This document shows positions 25,777-33,892 of a DNA stretch of 48,340 nt, in pieces. The stretch is taken from the NCBI GenBank assembly GCA_045599965.1, contig JAZRXA010000079.1, forward strand, positions 1 through 48,340, given 5' to 3'. The notes beneath the pieces are model-generated. The model did no database searches. It was not told where the DNA came from and saw nothing but the letters and a program-made list of their open reading frames with translations. The translations under genes and the position numbers were made by a program. This DNA is from RGIG5612 sp045599965. GTDB lineage: Bacteria > Bacillota > Clostridia > Lachnospirales > Lachnospiraceae. Each line of letters starts with the position of its first letter. The first letter of the stretch is position 1.

Positions 25777-26975
25777 TGAAAAAGAAAGTTGACGAAAAAA
25801 CAATTTCAGAAAGAGCTTATGGTAAGTTCGACTGGGCTATGGTAGGCATAGTGGCCTTGCTTATTGCGTTCGGTCTTTTAATGCTTTTTAGTGCCAGCTC
25901 ATATAACGCAAGCATTGAGCAAAGAGAACCTTCATATTATGTATTAAGGCAGTTAGTTTTTGCTGTTGGTGGTATTGGCGTTATGTTTGTAACGGCGTAT
26001 ATTCCATATAAATTCTTAAAGAAGATGGCAATTCCGATTTACATTCTTTCGGTTGTAGCTATGTTTCTTATCCTTTCACCTTTGGGATATTCTAGCCATG
26101 GTGCTAAAAGATGGCTTGATTTTGGATTCACAACAGTCCAACCTTCGGAAATATTAAAAGTTGCGGTAATACTTTTTACAGCCTTAATGATTACTAATCT
26201 AAGAGAAAAGACTGATGACATTGTTGCTTTTATTATGCTTGCATCAGGTTGTCTTGCAGGTGCTATTTTGACTGCAATAATCACAGACGATTTAGGAACT
26301 TCAATTATTATTTTGGCTATGGGATTTTTAATGATTTACGTTGCATGTCCAAAGGTCAAATATTTACTATTAAGCATTGTCGCGATTGTTATTATTGGCG
26401 CTGGTTATGTGTTGCTCAAATCATCCAAACTTCAAAGAATTGAAGCGTGGATCAATATAGATAAATATTCTGATAGTATCGGATATCAAATTACACAAGG
26501 CCTTTATGCTATAGGCTCTGGCGGAATTTTTGGCAAAGGATTAGGTCAAGGAACTCAAAAATTAGGATTCGTTCCTGAAAGCGAAAATGATATGATTTTC
26601 TCTATTATTTGCGAGGAACTAGGTTTTATGGGTGCAGTAGTCCTTATTGCTTTATTTGTTCTTTTGTTATGGAGAATGAAAAAAATATTCGATAAGACAA
26701 CTGATATTTATGCGAAGTCTATTGTCGTTGGAGTTGCAACACATATTGCAGTCCAGACGTTCATTAATCTTGCAGTTGTTACAAATTTAATTCCTAATAC
26801 GGGCGTTCCGCTGCCGTTTATAAGTTATGGTGGTAGTGCACTTATGTTCATGCTTATAGAGGTTGGACTTGTTTTAGGAATTGGAAGAAATCAAGAAGTC
26901 ATAAAAGTTGATACTGCAAAAAGAAATAAATATTATCAAAGAGAAAAAGATAGAAATCCAGCAACATTTTTATAA
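25776..26975 (+). CDS. ftsW: SEDS-family peptidoglycan glycosyltransferase FtsW
   Basis: FtsW polymerises lipid II at the septum together with a class B PBP. The 399-residue protein has about ten membrane helices and the SEDS signatures: GAKRWLDFGFTTVQPSEILK near residue 110, the GYQITQGLYAIGSGGIFGKG loop near 230 followed by LGQGTQKLGFVPESENDMIF (containing the catalytic-site Asp region), and the C-terminal IPNTGVPLPFISYGGSALMF. Position after murD and before the ftsQ-like gene supports FtsW over RodA. The ATG overlaps the murD stop. Confidence 0.93.
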   Translation: MKKKVDEKTISERAYGKFDWAMVGIVALLIAFGLLMLFSASSYNASIEQREPSYYVLRQLVFAVGGIGVMFVTAYIPYKFLKKMAIPIYILSVVAMFLILSPLGYSSHGAKRWLDFGFTTVQPSEILKVAVILFTALMITNLREKTDDIVAFIMLASGCLAGAILTAIITDDLGTSIIILAMGFLMIYVACPKVKYLLLSIVAIVIIGAGYVLLKSSKLQRIEAWINIDKYSDSIGYQITQGLYAIGSGGIFGKGLGQGTQKLGFVPESENDMIFSIICEELGFMGAVVLIALFVLLLWRMKKIFDKTTDIYAKSIVVGVATHIAVQTFINLAVVTNLIPNTGVPLPFISYGGSALMFMLIEVGLVLGIGRNQEVIKVDTAKRNKYYQREKDRNPATFL

Positions 26976-26978
26976 GAG

Positions 26979-27533
26979 ATGAAAAAAAAGGGAATTATAG
27001 CTGTTATAGCAATTGCATTTGCACTTATTGTTTTTTGCATTTTGTTTTTAACAGGCGTTATAAAAATCAATCTGAAATCTAATAAAAATAGCGGGCCTGA
27101 AATAAGCAGGGGAATCGCTTATATTAAATATATGAATGCTTTTATGGTTATTTCTGATGAGGGTGATGTTTTAGCTAGTTTAGATGAAGCACCAAATGGC
27201 CTTATAGAGATTGCTGGTATTTCTTGCAAGAGCATTGTCGTAGGTGAAAAAATTGATCCTAATGAGAAAAATGAGTATAAGTACGCCTTAAAACTTATAG
27301 ATAATTTCAAGAAAAGTTCTATGAGCGCAGATAAAGTTTATATTTCATCGGATAAAACGGCTTCAGTTTATGTGGACAAGGTTAAAATCCTATTTGGAAA
27401 AGATGAGGATACTGAAGAAAAAATCCGTGATTTAAGGGATTTTTATACAAATTTAAAAGGCTTAGATGGAACCTTGGATATGAGTGTTGTAAGTGAAAAT
27501 AACGCGGGCTATACATTTAAGAAAAATAATTAA
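26979..27533 (+). CDS. short FtsQ/DivIB-like division protein lacking a clear POTRA domain
   Basis: A 184-residue single-pass membrane protein in the ftsQ slot between ftsW and ftsZ. After a basic start and one helix (IIAVIAIAFALIVFCILFLT, residues 5-24), the outer part resembles only the C-terminal beta domain of DivIB: a short strand pair (YIKYMNAFMVISDEGDVLAS), GISCKSIVVGEKIDPNE, a helix, then VYVDKVKILFGKDEDTEEKI. The POTRA domain, normally about 70 residues after the helix, seems absent; DivIB is usually over 250 residues. It starts three bases after the ftsW stop. The assignment rests on position and a weak sequence pattern. Confidence 0.6.
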   Translation: MKKKGIIAVIAIAFALIVFCILFLTGVIKINLKSNKNSGPEISRGIAYIKYMNAFMVISDEGDVLASLDEAPNGLIEIAGISCKSIVVGEKIDPNEKNEYKYALKLIDNFKKSSMSADKVYISSDKTASVYVDKVKILFGKDEDTEEKIRDLRDFYTNLKGLDGTLDMSVVSENNAGYTFKKNN

Positions 27534-27551
27534 CAAAAAAAGAAGTTTCTG

Positions 27552-27580
27552 TTGAAATTTTGGCAAAATAAAGCTACTAT
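27552..27580 (+). promoter_or_regulatory. promoter of ftsZ
   Basis: TTGAAA, 17 bases, TACTAT, with a predicted start near 27587 and a leader of about 33 bases. It gives ftsZ a supply independent of the MraZ-controlled promoter. Confidence 0.65.
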
Positions 27581-27620
27581 ATATATGTAGAATTTTATAT
27601 TAAGAAGGGACTAATTAAAC

Positions 27621-28922
27621 ATGGCTGAGTTTGATTACAATGAATATGTAAAAGGAGCTCGAATCGTAGTAGTTGGTGTCGGTGGAGCTGGTAACAATGC
27701 CGTAAATAGAATGTTAGATTCAGGTGTTCAACTTGTAGAGTTTATTGCTGTTAATACAGATAAACAAGTTCTTCAAGTTTCTAAAGCACCGGTTACTATA
27801 CAAATTGGTGAAAAAATTACTAAAGGGTTAGGTGCCGGAGCACAACCTGAAATTGGTCAGAAAGCTGCTGAAGAGAGCATCGAAATGATCCAAAAAGCTT
27901 TAGCTGGCGCTGATATGGTTTTCATCACATGCGGTATGGGTGGTGGAACTGGAACTGGTGCAGCTCCTGTTATTGCTAAGATTGCTAAGGAAATGGATAT
28001 CCTTACAATTGGTATAGTTACAAAACCTTTCAAATTCGAAAACAAGACTCGTATGAATAATGCAATTATGGGTATCGAAAGACTTAAAGAAGTTGCTGAT
28101 ACTTTAATTGTTATTCCTAACGATAAATTACTTGAATTAGTTGATAGACGTACTTCTATCGAAGAAGCTTTCAAGAAAGCTGATGAAGTTTTACAACAAG
28201 CTGTTACAGGAATTACAGACCTTATTAATATTCCAGCACTCATCAACTTAGACTTTGCTGATGTTCGTACTGTTATGCTTAATAAGGGTGTTGCTCATAT
28301 CGGTATTGGTACTGGTACGGGTGAAGATAAAGCTGAAGAAGCTGTTAAGTTTGCTGTTACATCGCCACTTCTTGAAACTAATATTAGAGGTGCATCACAT
28401 GTTATCATCAATATCTCTGGTGATATTTCCCTTATGGAAGCTAATGATGCTGCTTCTTATGTACAAGATCTTGCTGGTGACGGAGCAAACATTATCTTTG
28501 GTGCTCGTTATGAAGAAACACCTGCAGATACATGTACAATTACGGTTATTGCTACTGGTATTAGTGATAGTGCAGTTAGAGTTTCAAACCCTACTGTTCA
28601 AATGAATAAAAACTTTAAACCACAAATGCAACCTCAAGGCGCTACTGAAAAACAATTTGTAGTTCGCCCAGATGGTTCTAAGGGTGCTCCAAATGGACAA
28701 CGTCCAGGTGCTCCAGGACCTCAAGGCAGACCTGCTCCAGGACCTCAAGGTCGCATGGCACAACCTAGAATGCCTCAGGCTCCACAAGGTGCTCCACAAG
28801 GTCGCCCTATGCCTCAAAGAGGTAATGAAAAACCAGAACTAAGATTTAATGTTCCTAGACAACCAAAACCTTCTGTGCAGGAACAAAATCTTTCAGTTCC
28901 TGATTTCCTTAAGAAAAAATAA
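27621..28922 (+). CDS. ftsZ: cell division protein FtsZ
   Basis: Tubulin-like GTPase that forms the Z ring. The 433-residue protein has the GTP-binding start IVVVGVGGAGNNAVNRMLDS, the tubulin signature GGGTGTGAAP near residue 110, the T7 loop region NLDFADVRTVM near 210 with its catalytic Asp, a Pro/Gln/Gly-rich linker from about 330 to 410, and the conserved C-terminal tail SVPDFLKKK that docks partners. ftsA is absent upstream, so SepF or another anchor elsewhere probably tethers it. A strong terminator follows. Confidence 0.98.
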   Translation: MAEFDYNEYVKGARIVVVGVGGAGNNAVNRMLDSGVQLVEFIAVNTDKQVLQVSKAPVTIQIGEKITKGLGAGAQPEIGQKAAEESIEMIQKALAGADMVFITCGMGGGTGTGAAPVIAKIAKEMDILTIGIVTKPFKFENKTRMNNAIMGIERLKEVADTLIVIPNDKLLELVDRRTSIEEAFKKADEVLQQAVTGITDLINIPALINLDFADVRTVMLNKGVAHIGIGTGTGEDKAEEAVKFAVTSPLLETNIRGASHVIINISGDISLMEANDAASYVQDLAGDGANIIFGARYEETPADTCTITVIATGISDSAVRVSNPTVQMNKNFKPQMQPQGATEKQFVVRPDGSKGAPNGQRPGAPGPQGRPAPGPQGRMAQPRMPQAPQGAPQGRPMPQRGNEKPELRFNVPRQPKPSVQEQNLSVPDFLKKK

Positions 28923-28935
28923 TTAAGTAGTTTAG

Positions 28936-28959
28936 GGACCGGCAAGGCCGGTCCTTTTT
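28936..28959 (+). terminator. intrinsic terminator after ftsZ
   Basis: GGACCGGC and GCCGGTCC form a GC-rich eight-base-pair stem with a three-base loop, then TTTTT. It closes the division cluster; ogg starts nine bases later. Confidence 0.9.
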
Positions 28960-28967
28960 ATTGAATT

Positions 28968-29822
28968 ATGAAAGTAAAAGATTTCAATCTTGCTCAAACT
29001 TTAGAATGTGGACAATGCTTTAACTTCGAAAAATTATCAGATGGAAGTTTTGTTGTCATTGCTTTTAACAGGGCGTTACATGTTAAGCAAATAAAGAACG
29101 AACTTATTTTTGAAAATGCTAAAGATGAAGAGATTGAAAAAATATGGATTCCTTACTTTGACCTTGATAATGATTATGCAAAAATTAAAAGAAGCATAAT
29201 TAAGGCAGATTCTAACCTTAAATCTATTATTGACGAATATTATGGTATTCATATATTGAAACAGGATTTTACAGAGACTTTAATTTCCTATATTATTTCG
29301 CAAAATAATACCATCAATAATATAAAACAAATTGTTAGAAGAATATGCGAAACATACGGCAAAAAGGCGGGGATTGTTGAAGGTAAGCAATACTATGCTT
29401 TTCCGTCCTTAAAGGTCTTAAATGAGATTTCAGAGGCCGATTTTAGGGATTTAAAGGCTGGGTTTAGGGCGCCTTATCTTAAAGATGCTGTAGATAAGTT
29501 AAGTTCAAAAGAAATTGTAGGAAGAAAGCTTTCTAATATGAGTTATGAGGAGGCTAAAGATAAGCTTCTTTCTATAAAAGGAGTTGGAGATAAGGTAGCT
29601 AATTGCGTTCTTTTATTTGGATTAGGGTTTACAAATGCGTTCCCGGTAGATGTATGGATTAAGAGAATTATGGAGGATTTATACTTCCATAAAGATACTG
29701 CTAAAGACACGATAGAGGCTTTTGGCAAGGAAAAATTTGGAGATTATGGCGGATATGCACAACAATATCTATTTTTTTATGCGCAAAATAAATCTAAAAA
29801 AGCCTTGCAAAACTCTAAGTGA
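28968..29822 (+). CDS. ogg: 8-oxoguanine DNA glycosylase (OGG1-like, HhH-GPD superfamily)
   Basis: Base-excision repair glycosylase/lyase of 284 residues. It has the OGG/AlkA-type N-terminal domain (FNLAQTLECGQCFNFEKLSD), then the helix-hairpin-helix-GPD domain: ETLISYIISQNNTINNIKQI near residue 102, the hairpin LLSIKGVGDKVANCVLLFGL near 200 with the catalytic Lys, and the essential Asp in FPVDVWIKRI near 228. The OGG-type Lys in the hairpin indicates lyase activity. It starts nine bases after the ftsZ terminator with no obvious ribosome site. The groESL promoter lies in its last codons. Confidence 0.88.
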   Translation: MKVKDFNLAQTLECGQCFNFEKLSDGSFVVIAFNRALHVKQIKNELIFENAKDEEIEKIWIPYFDLDNDYAKIKRSIIKADSNLKSIIDEYYGIHILKQDFTETLISYIISQNNTINNIKQIVRRICETYGKKAGIVEGKQYYAFPSLKVLNEISEADFRDLKAGFRAPYLKDAVDKLSSKEIVGRKLSNMSYEEAKDKLLSIKGVGDKVANCVLLFGLGFTNAFPVDVWIKRIMEDLYFHKDTAKDTIEAFGKEKFGDYGGYAQQYLFFYAQNKSKKALQNSK

Positions 29823-29833
29823 TAGAGTAATAT
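29805..29833 (+). promoter_or_regulatory. heat-shock promoter of groESL
   Basis: TTGCAA, 17 bases, TAATAT (a TATAAT three bases later gives a longer spacing). It lies in the 3' end of ogg and runs directly into CIRCE. Confidence 0.65.
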
Positions 29834-29843
29834 AATAATATGT

Positions 29844-29870
29844 TTAGCACTCAACGAGATAGAGTGCTAA
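29844..29870. promoter_or_regulatory. CIRCE operator (HrcA binding site)
   Basis: A perfect TTAGCACTC-N9-GAGTGCTAA inverted repeat lies between the groESL promoter and groES. This is the full CIRCE consensus, so HrcA should repress groESL and release it on heat shock. hrcA is not in the window. Confidence 0.98.
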
Positions 29871-29892
29871 TAATTTGAAGGAGGAAGTTAAA

Positions 29893-30165
29893 ATGAAATT
29901 AGTTCCATTAGGAGACAGAGTTGTACTTAAACAATTAGAAGCTGAAGAAAAGACAGCATCAGGTATCGTATTACCTGGACAGGCTCAAGAAAAGCCACAA
30001 CAAGCTGTAGTTGTTGAAGTTGGACCTGGTACTGATGATGTTAAAATGACTGTAAAGAAAAATGATTATGTAATTTATTCTAGATATGCAGGAACAGAAG
30101 TTAAACTTGAAGACGAAGAGTATGTTATTGTTCGTCATGACGACATTCTTGCAATCGTTAAATAA
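29893..30165 (+). CDS. groES: co-chaperonin GroES
   Basis: The seven-subunit lid of GroEL, 90 residues, normal length. It has the start KLVPLGDRVVLKQLEAEEKT, the mobile loop KTASGIVLPGQAQEKP (residues ~20-35) that docks on GroEL, and the end EYVIVRHDDILAIVK. I use the ATG at 29893, seven bases after a strong AGGAGGAAG, not the in-frame TTG at 29875. It lies directly below CIRCE and 15 bases before groEL. Confidence 0.98.
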   Translation: MKLVPLGDRVVLKQLEAEEKTASGIVLPGQAQEKPQQAVVVEVGPGTDDVKMTVKKNDYVIYSRYAGTEVKLEDEEYVIVRHDDILAIVK

Positions 30166-30180
30166 TAGGAGGCAATAAAG

Positions 30181-31812
30181 ATGGCAAAAGAAATCAAATA
30201 CGGCGCAGAAGCAAGAGAAGCTTTAGGAAGAGGCGTTGATCAATTAGCTAATACTGTCAAAGTTACATTAGGACCAAAAGGAAGAAACGTTGTACTTGGT
30301 AAAGCTTACGGCGCACCTTTAATCACTAACGACGGTGTTACAATAGCAAAAGAAATTGAATTCGAAGATGCATTCGAGAATATGGGTGCACAACTTGTTC
30401 GTGAAGTAGCGGCTAAGACTAACGATGTTGCTGGTGATGGTACTACAACAGCTACTGTTTTAGCTCAAGCTATGATAGACGAAGGCGGAAAAAACTTAGC
30501 AGCTGGTGCTAATCCTATCATCCTTAGAAAAGGTATGAGCGCTGCATGCGACGCAGCTGTTGAAGCTTTAGTAAAGATGAGCTCTAAGGTTAAAGGTAAA
30601 GAACAAATCGCTAGAGTAGCAGCTATTTCTGCAGGCGATGACAGCGTTGGTGAGATGGTTGCTGATGCTATGGAAAAAGTTACTAATGATGGCGTTATTA
30701 CTATAGAAGAATCTAAGACTATGGAAACTGAATTAGATTTAGTTGAAGGTATGCAATTTGACCGTGGTTATATTTCTGCTTACCTTTGCACTGATCTTGA
30801 GAAGATGCAAGCTGAATTAGATGACGCTTATATTCTTATCACAGATAAAAAGATTTCAGTTATCCAAGACGTTCTTCCTTTATTAGAAGAAGTTGTTAAG
30901 ACTGGTTCTAAACTTTTAATTATCGCTGAAGATATTGAAGGTGAAGCTCTTACAACATTAATCGTAAATAAACTTCGTGGTACATTTAATGTTTGTGCTG
31001 TAAAGGCTCCTGGATATGGTGACAGAAGAAAAGAAATGCTTAAAGATATTGCTGTTCTTACTGGTGGCCAAGTTATCTCTGAAGAATTAGGTCTTGAACT
31101 TAAAGATACTACAATGCAAATGTGTGGACGCGCAAAAAGCGTTAAGGTTGACAAAGACAACACTATTATCGTTGATGGTGCTGGCTCAAAGAAAGAAATC
31201 GCTGGAAGAATCGCTCTTATTAAATCACAGATTGAAACTACATCTTCTGATTATGATAGAGAAAAATTACAAGAAAGACTTGCTAAACTTTCTGGTGGTG
31301 TTGCTGTTATTAAAGTTGGTGCTGCAACAGAAACTGAAATGAGAGAGAAGAAACTTCGTATGGAAGATGCTCTTGCAGCTACTAAGGCAGCAGTTGAAGA
31401 AGGTATTATCGCAGGTGGTGGTAGTGCTTATATTCACGCTATTGATAAAGTTAAAAAAGTTTGCGATGGCTTAGAAGGCGACGAAAAGACTGGTGCTGAA
31501 ATCGTTCTTAAAGCGCTAGAAGCTCCATTATATGTAATCGCTTCTAACGCAGGTTTAGAAGGCAGCGTAATAGTTAATAAAGTTAAAGAGTCTAAGGACG
31601 GTACAGGTTTCAATGCTCTTACAGGTGAGTATGTAGAGATGGTTAAAGCTGGTATCTTAGATCCTGTTAAGGTTACTAGAAGTGCTCTTCAAAATGCTAC
31701 TAGTGTAGCTAGCACATATCTTACAACTGAAGCAGTTGTTGCAGATATAAAAGAGCCACTTCCTCCAATGCCTGCTGGTGCACCTGGCATGGGTGGCATG
31801 GGAATGATGTAA
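30181..31812 (+). CDS. groEL: chaperonin GroEL
   Basis: The 60-kDa chaperonin of 543 residues. Present are the ATP-site blocks TLGPKGRNVVLGK and DGVTIAKEIEFED, the catalytic GDGTTTATVLAQAM segment near residue 86 with the conserved Asp, the apical domain (EGMQFDRGYISAYL near 190), the A-x-x-E-E-G-I-I-A-G-G-G motif (AAVEEGIIAGGGSAYIHA, near 403), and the Gly/Met-rich tail GMGGMGMM. It forms the groESL operon under CIRCE and ends at a strong terminator. Confidence 0.99.
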   Translation: MAKEIKYGAEAREALGRGVDQLANTVKVTLGPKGRNVVLGKAYGAPLITNDGVTIAKEIEFEDAFENMGAQLVREVAAKTNDVAGDGTTTATVLAQAMIDEGGKNLAAGANPIILRKGMSAACDAAVEALVKMSSKVKGKEQIARVAAISAGDDSVGEMVADAMEKVTNDGVITIEESKTMETELDLVEGMQFDRGYISAYLCTDLEKMQAELDDAYILITDKKISVIQDVLPLLEEVVKTGSKLLIIAEDIEGEALTTLIVNKLRGTFNVCAVKAPGYGDRRKEMLKDIAVLTGGQVISEELGLELKDTTMQMCGRAKSVKVDKDNTIIVDGAGSKKEIAGRIALIKSQIETTSSDYDREKLQERLAKLSGGVAVIKVGAATETEMREKKLRMEDALAATKAAVEEGIIAGGGSAYIHAIDKVKKVCDGLEGDEKTGAEIVLKALEAPLYVIASNAGLEGSVIVNKVKESKDGTGFNALTGEYVEMVKAGILDPVKVTRSALQNATSVASTYLTTEAVVADIKEPLPPMPAGAPGMGGMGMM

Positions 31813-31834
31813 TAACAAACCTTTATAACAAATA

Positions 31835-31868
31835 AAACCGCGTATAGCTTTATATACGCGGTTTTTTT
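31835..31868 (+). terminator. intrinsic terminator after groEL
   Basis: AAACCGCGTATA pairs with TATACGCGGTTT and is followed by a T tract. The next gene's -10 box begins only eight bases after the T run. Confidence 0.9.
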
Positions 31869-31872
31869 ATTG

Positions 31873-31881
31873 TGCTATAAT
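31873..31881 (+). promoter_or_regulatory. extended -10 promoter directly before a start codon
   Basis: TGC-TATAAT, a perfect extended -10, is followed by six bases and then the ATG at 31888. Standard spacing puts the first transcribed base on the A of that ATG, so the mRNA is predicted to be fully leaderless. The sequence in the -35 region is the T-rich tail of the groEL terminator. Confidence 0.5.
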
Positions 31882-31887
31882 AAGAAT

Positions 31888-33789
31888 ATGTTTTCAGTAG
31901 TTATTATTCTTTTAGGAATAATTTTAGCTTCGATGGGGCTAGCGATTGTTTCTAAACATAAAACTGAAGAATGCTTACCAATAGTTTTTATGGGAACTAT
32001 AGTAGTTCTTTATATTTTTTATTGTCTTAATTTTCTTCATGTTGGAAGATTTTTTGTATATGCGGTGCTCCTAGAATTAATTATTATGGGCGCTATTTTA
32101 TTATTTAAGTCTGATGATCTTAAAAAGAGTTTCTTTAGAGATTATTTTACACCGGCTTTAGCTATTTTTATTGGACTAGCCATTGCAGTAATTATTTTTT
32201 CTAATGGTCTTCGCCCAAGTCTTTGGGATGAACTTAGACTTTGGGGTGCATCTCCAAAAGCAATGTTTTATATAGGCAAGTTGCAAATAGGAAATAATGC
32301 TGTACTTTATCCAGAAATGCAATCTTATCCACCAGGAATGCCTCTTTTAGGTTATTTCTTTATTAGTCTTTCAGGCAGTTATTTAGATTCGACACCTTTT
32401 ATTTCAATGATTCTTTTTGGCTTTGCATTAATTATTAGTGCACTTAAAAAAGTATCTTGGAAGATGTGGCCATTAATTGCGCCTATAGTTGCAATTATTG
32501 TTATTATGCCTTGTGTTTTAACCTTTGGCGCATCTGAAATGGGTGGAGACTTAGCTTATTATTATGTAACGCTTTTTATAGACATGATTTTAGGAACCGT
32601 TGCTGGATACGCTTTGTTCCTTAGCGTAAATAAACCTTTTGATAGTTGGTTTAAGATTATTAGATTTGCGCTTGTTTTGTTTGTTATGCCTTGTATAAAA
32701 AATACTGGAACTTTATTTGGCGGAGTAATTTTCTTAATTGCTCTTGCAATTGTTTTATTTGACACAAAACGTAAGGTGATAAAAGAAAAAGTAATTGCGA
32801 TGGTTGTATGTGCTTTGGCAATTATTGTTTCTTATTGTTCATGGCAATTATTAATTAATACACAAGGTAGTGGAGAATATGCTGATATTTTTGCTTTTAC
32901 AATTAGTAAAAGCACTATCGGTACGTTTAACGAAGTTCTTTTATCTTGGGGTAAGATTCCACTTATAATATTCTTCTTTGCTTTTATTATTATTGATTTA
33001 TTAATTACTTTTATTGCTAAAGATATCGAAAAGAAAAGTATGCTTATTGTGATGATTGGTTTCTTTGTTGTAAGCGTAATCTTTTATATTGGATACCTTA
33101 ATACGTTTTCTGATTATTTTGCTTCTATTCTTAGATATTCAAGTTTGCTTTTATTTATGCTTTATACATACTTGTTTATGAGATTTATAAGTTCTCTAAA
33201 AACTTTTGAACTTGCAAGAGTTAAAGCTTTAAGTGGAGAATTTTATGTGAATAGATTTATTACAAGGCTTATTTTAATTGCTGTTTCTATAGCACTTGTT
33301 ATCACAACTTTTGTGGCATTTGGACTTTGGAAAAAGAATTTTTCTGCTAACAAAAAATTAAGTAGTGCAAAAAAAATTGTTGAATGCATGAATCAAAAGA
33401 TTCTAATGGATGAAAGGGCAGATAACTTTTCAATAAAGAGTCCTGCAAAAGTTTATATTGTTCTTAAAGGACCTTATAGAAAAAGTTCCTTGTTACATGA
33501 AACGTGCCTTTATGAAAGCATTGGCACTTTAGCATATGTAAAAAATGTTTGCTACGATAATGCTATAATGTCTAGTAACCAAGAAGAATTAGATTTATAT
33601 GAAAAGGCGGCGGAACATGATAAGCAAGCTATAGCAAAACTTTCGCAATTACTAAAGAATCGTCTTATAAATGAGGAGTACGATTATATTTTTATTGACG
33701 ATACTGAAGGTACTGATGAGGAAATAATTAAGGGTGTTTTAGGTAGTGAAGGCAGCATTGAGCCACAAACATTATTTTCACTAAAATAG
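31888..33789 (+). CDS. polytopic membrane protein, GT-C glycosyltransferase-like
   Basis: A 633-residue protein with about 12 membrane helices in the first ~470 residues and a soluble C-terminal part (~residues 480-633). After the third or fourth helix comes RPSLWDELRLWGASPKAMFY with acidic residues in the first large outer loop, then YPEMQSYPPGMPLLGYFF. That Asp/Glu loop and the YPPG motif recall GT-C enzymes (ArnT/PMT-like), which use polyprenyl-linked sugars. I do not recognise the exact family or substrate. It probably adds sugars to wall or surface polymers, or it is a related non-enzymatic membrane protein. It is a single-gene unit after groEL. Confidence 0.6.
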   Translation: MFSVVIILLGIILASMGLAIVSKHKTEECLPIVFMGTIVVLYIFYCLNFLHVGRFFVYAVLLELIIMGAILLFKSDDLKKSFFRDYFTPALAIFIGLAIAVIIFSNGLRPSLWDELRLWGASPKAMFYIGKLQIGNNAVLYPEMQSYPPGMPLLGYFFISLSGSYLDSTPFISMILFGFALIISALKKVSWKMWPLIAPIVAIIVIMPCVLTFGASEMGGDLAYYYVTLFIDMILGTVAGYALFLSVNKPFDSWFKIIRFALVLFVMPCIKNTGTLFGGVIFLIALAIVLFDTKRKVIKEKVIAMVVCALAIIVSYCSWQLLINTQGSGEYADIFAFTISKSTIGTFNEVLLSWGKIPLIIFFFAFIIIDLLITFIAKDIEKKSMLIVMIGFFVVSVIFYIGYLNTFSDYFASILRYSSLLLFMLYTYLFMRFISSLKTFELARVKALSGEFYVNRFITRLILIAVSIALVITTFVAFGLWKKNFSANKKLSSAKKIVECMNQKILMDERADNFSIKSPAKVYIVLKGPYRKSSLLHETCLYESIGTLAYVKNVCYDNAIMSSNQEELDLYEKAAEHDKQAIAKLSQLLKNRLINEEYDYIFIDDTEGTDEEIIKGVLGSEGSIEPQTLFSLK

Positions 33790-33828
33790 TCAAAAAGAAA
33801 AGTAAAGTGAAGTTGTTTATTTTTCATA

Positions 33829-33857
33829 TTGACACAAGGGCAAGTTTTTGATAAATT
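33829..33857 (+). promoter_or_regulatory. promoter of guaB
   Basis: A consensus TTGACA, 17 bases, TAAATT. The predicted start is near 33864, with AAGGAG before the ATG at 33893. No purine riboswitch is visible in this short leader. Confidence 0.7.
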
Positions 33858-33892
33858 TTTTATAATTTAAATAAAAATAAGGAGTAAATTTT

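Noticed and set aside
27857..28817. Antisense and alternate-frame open frames within ftsZ
   Set aside because: These are shadows of the FtsZ codons and its Pro/Gln-rich linker.
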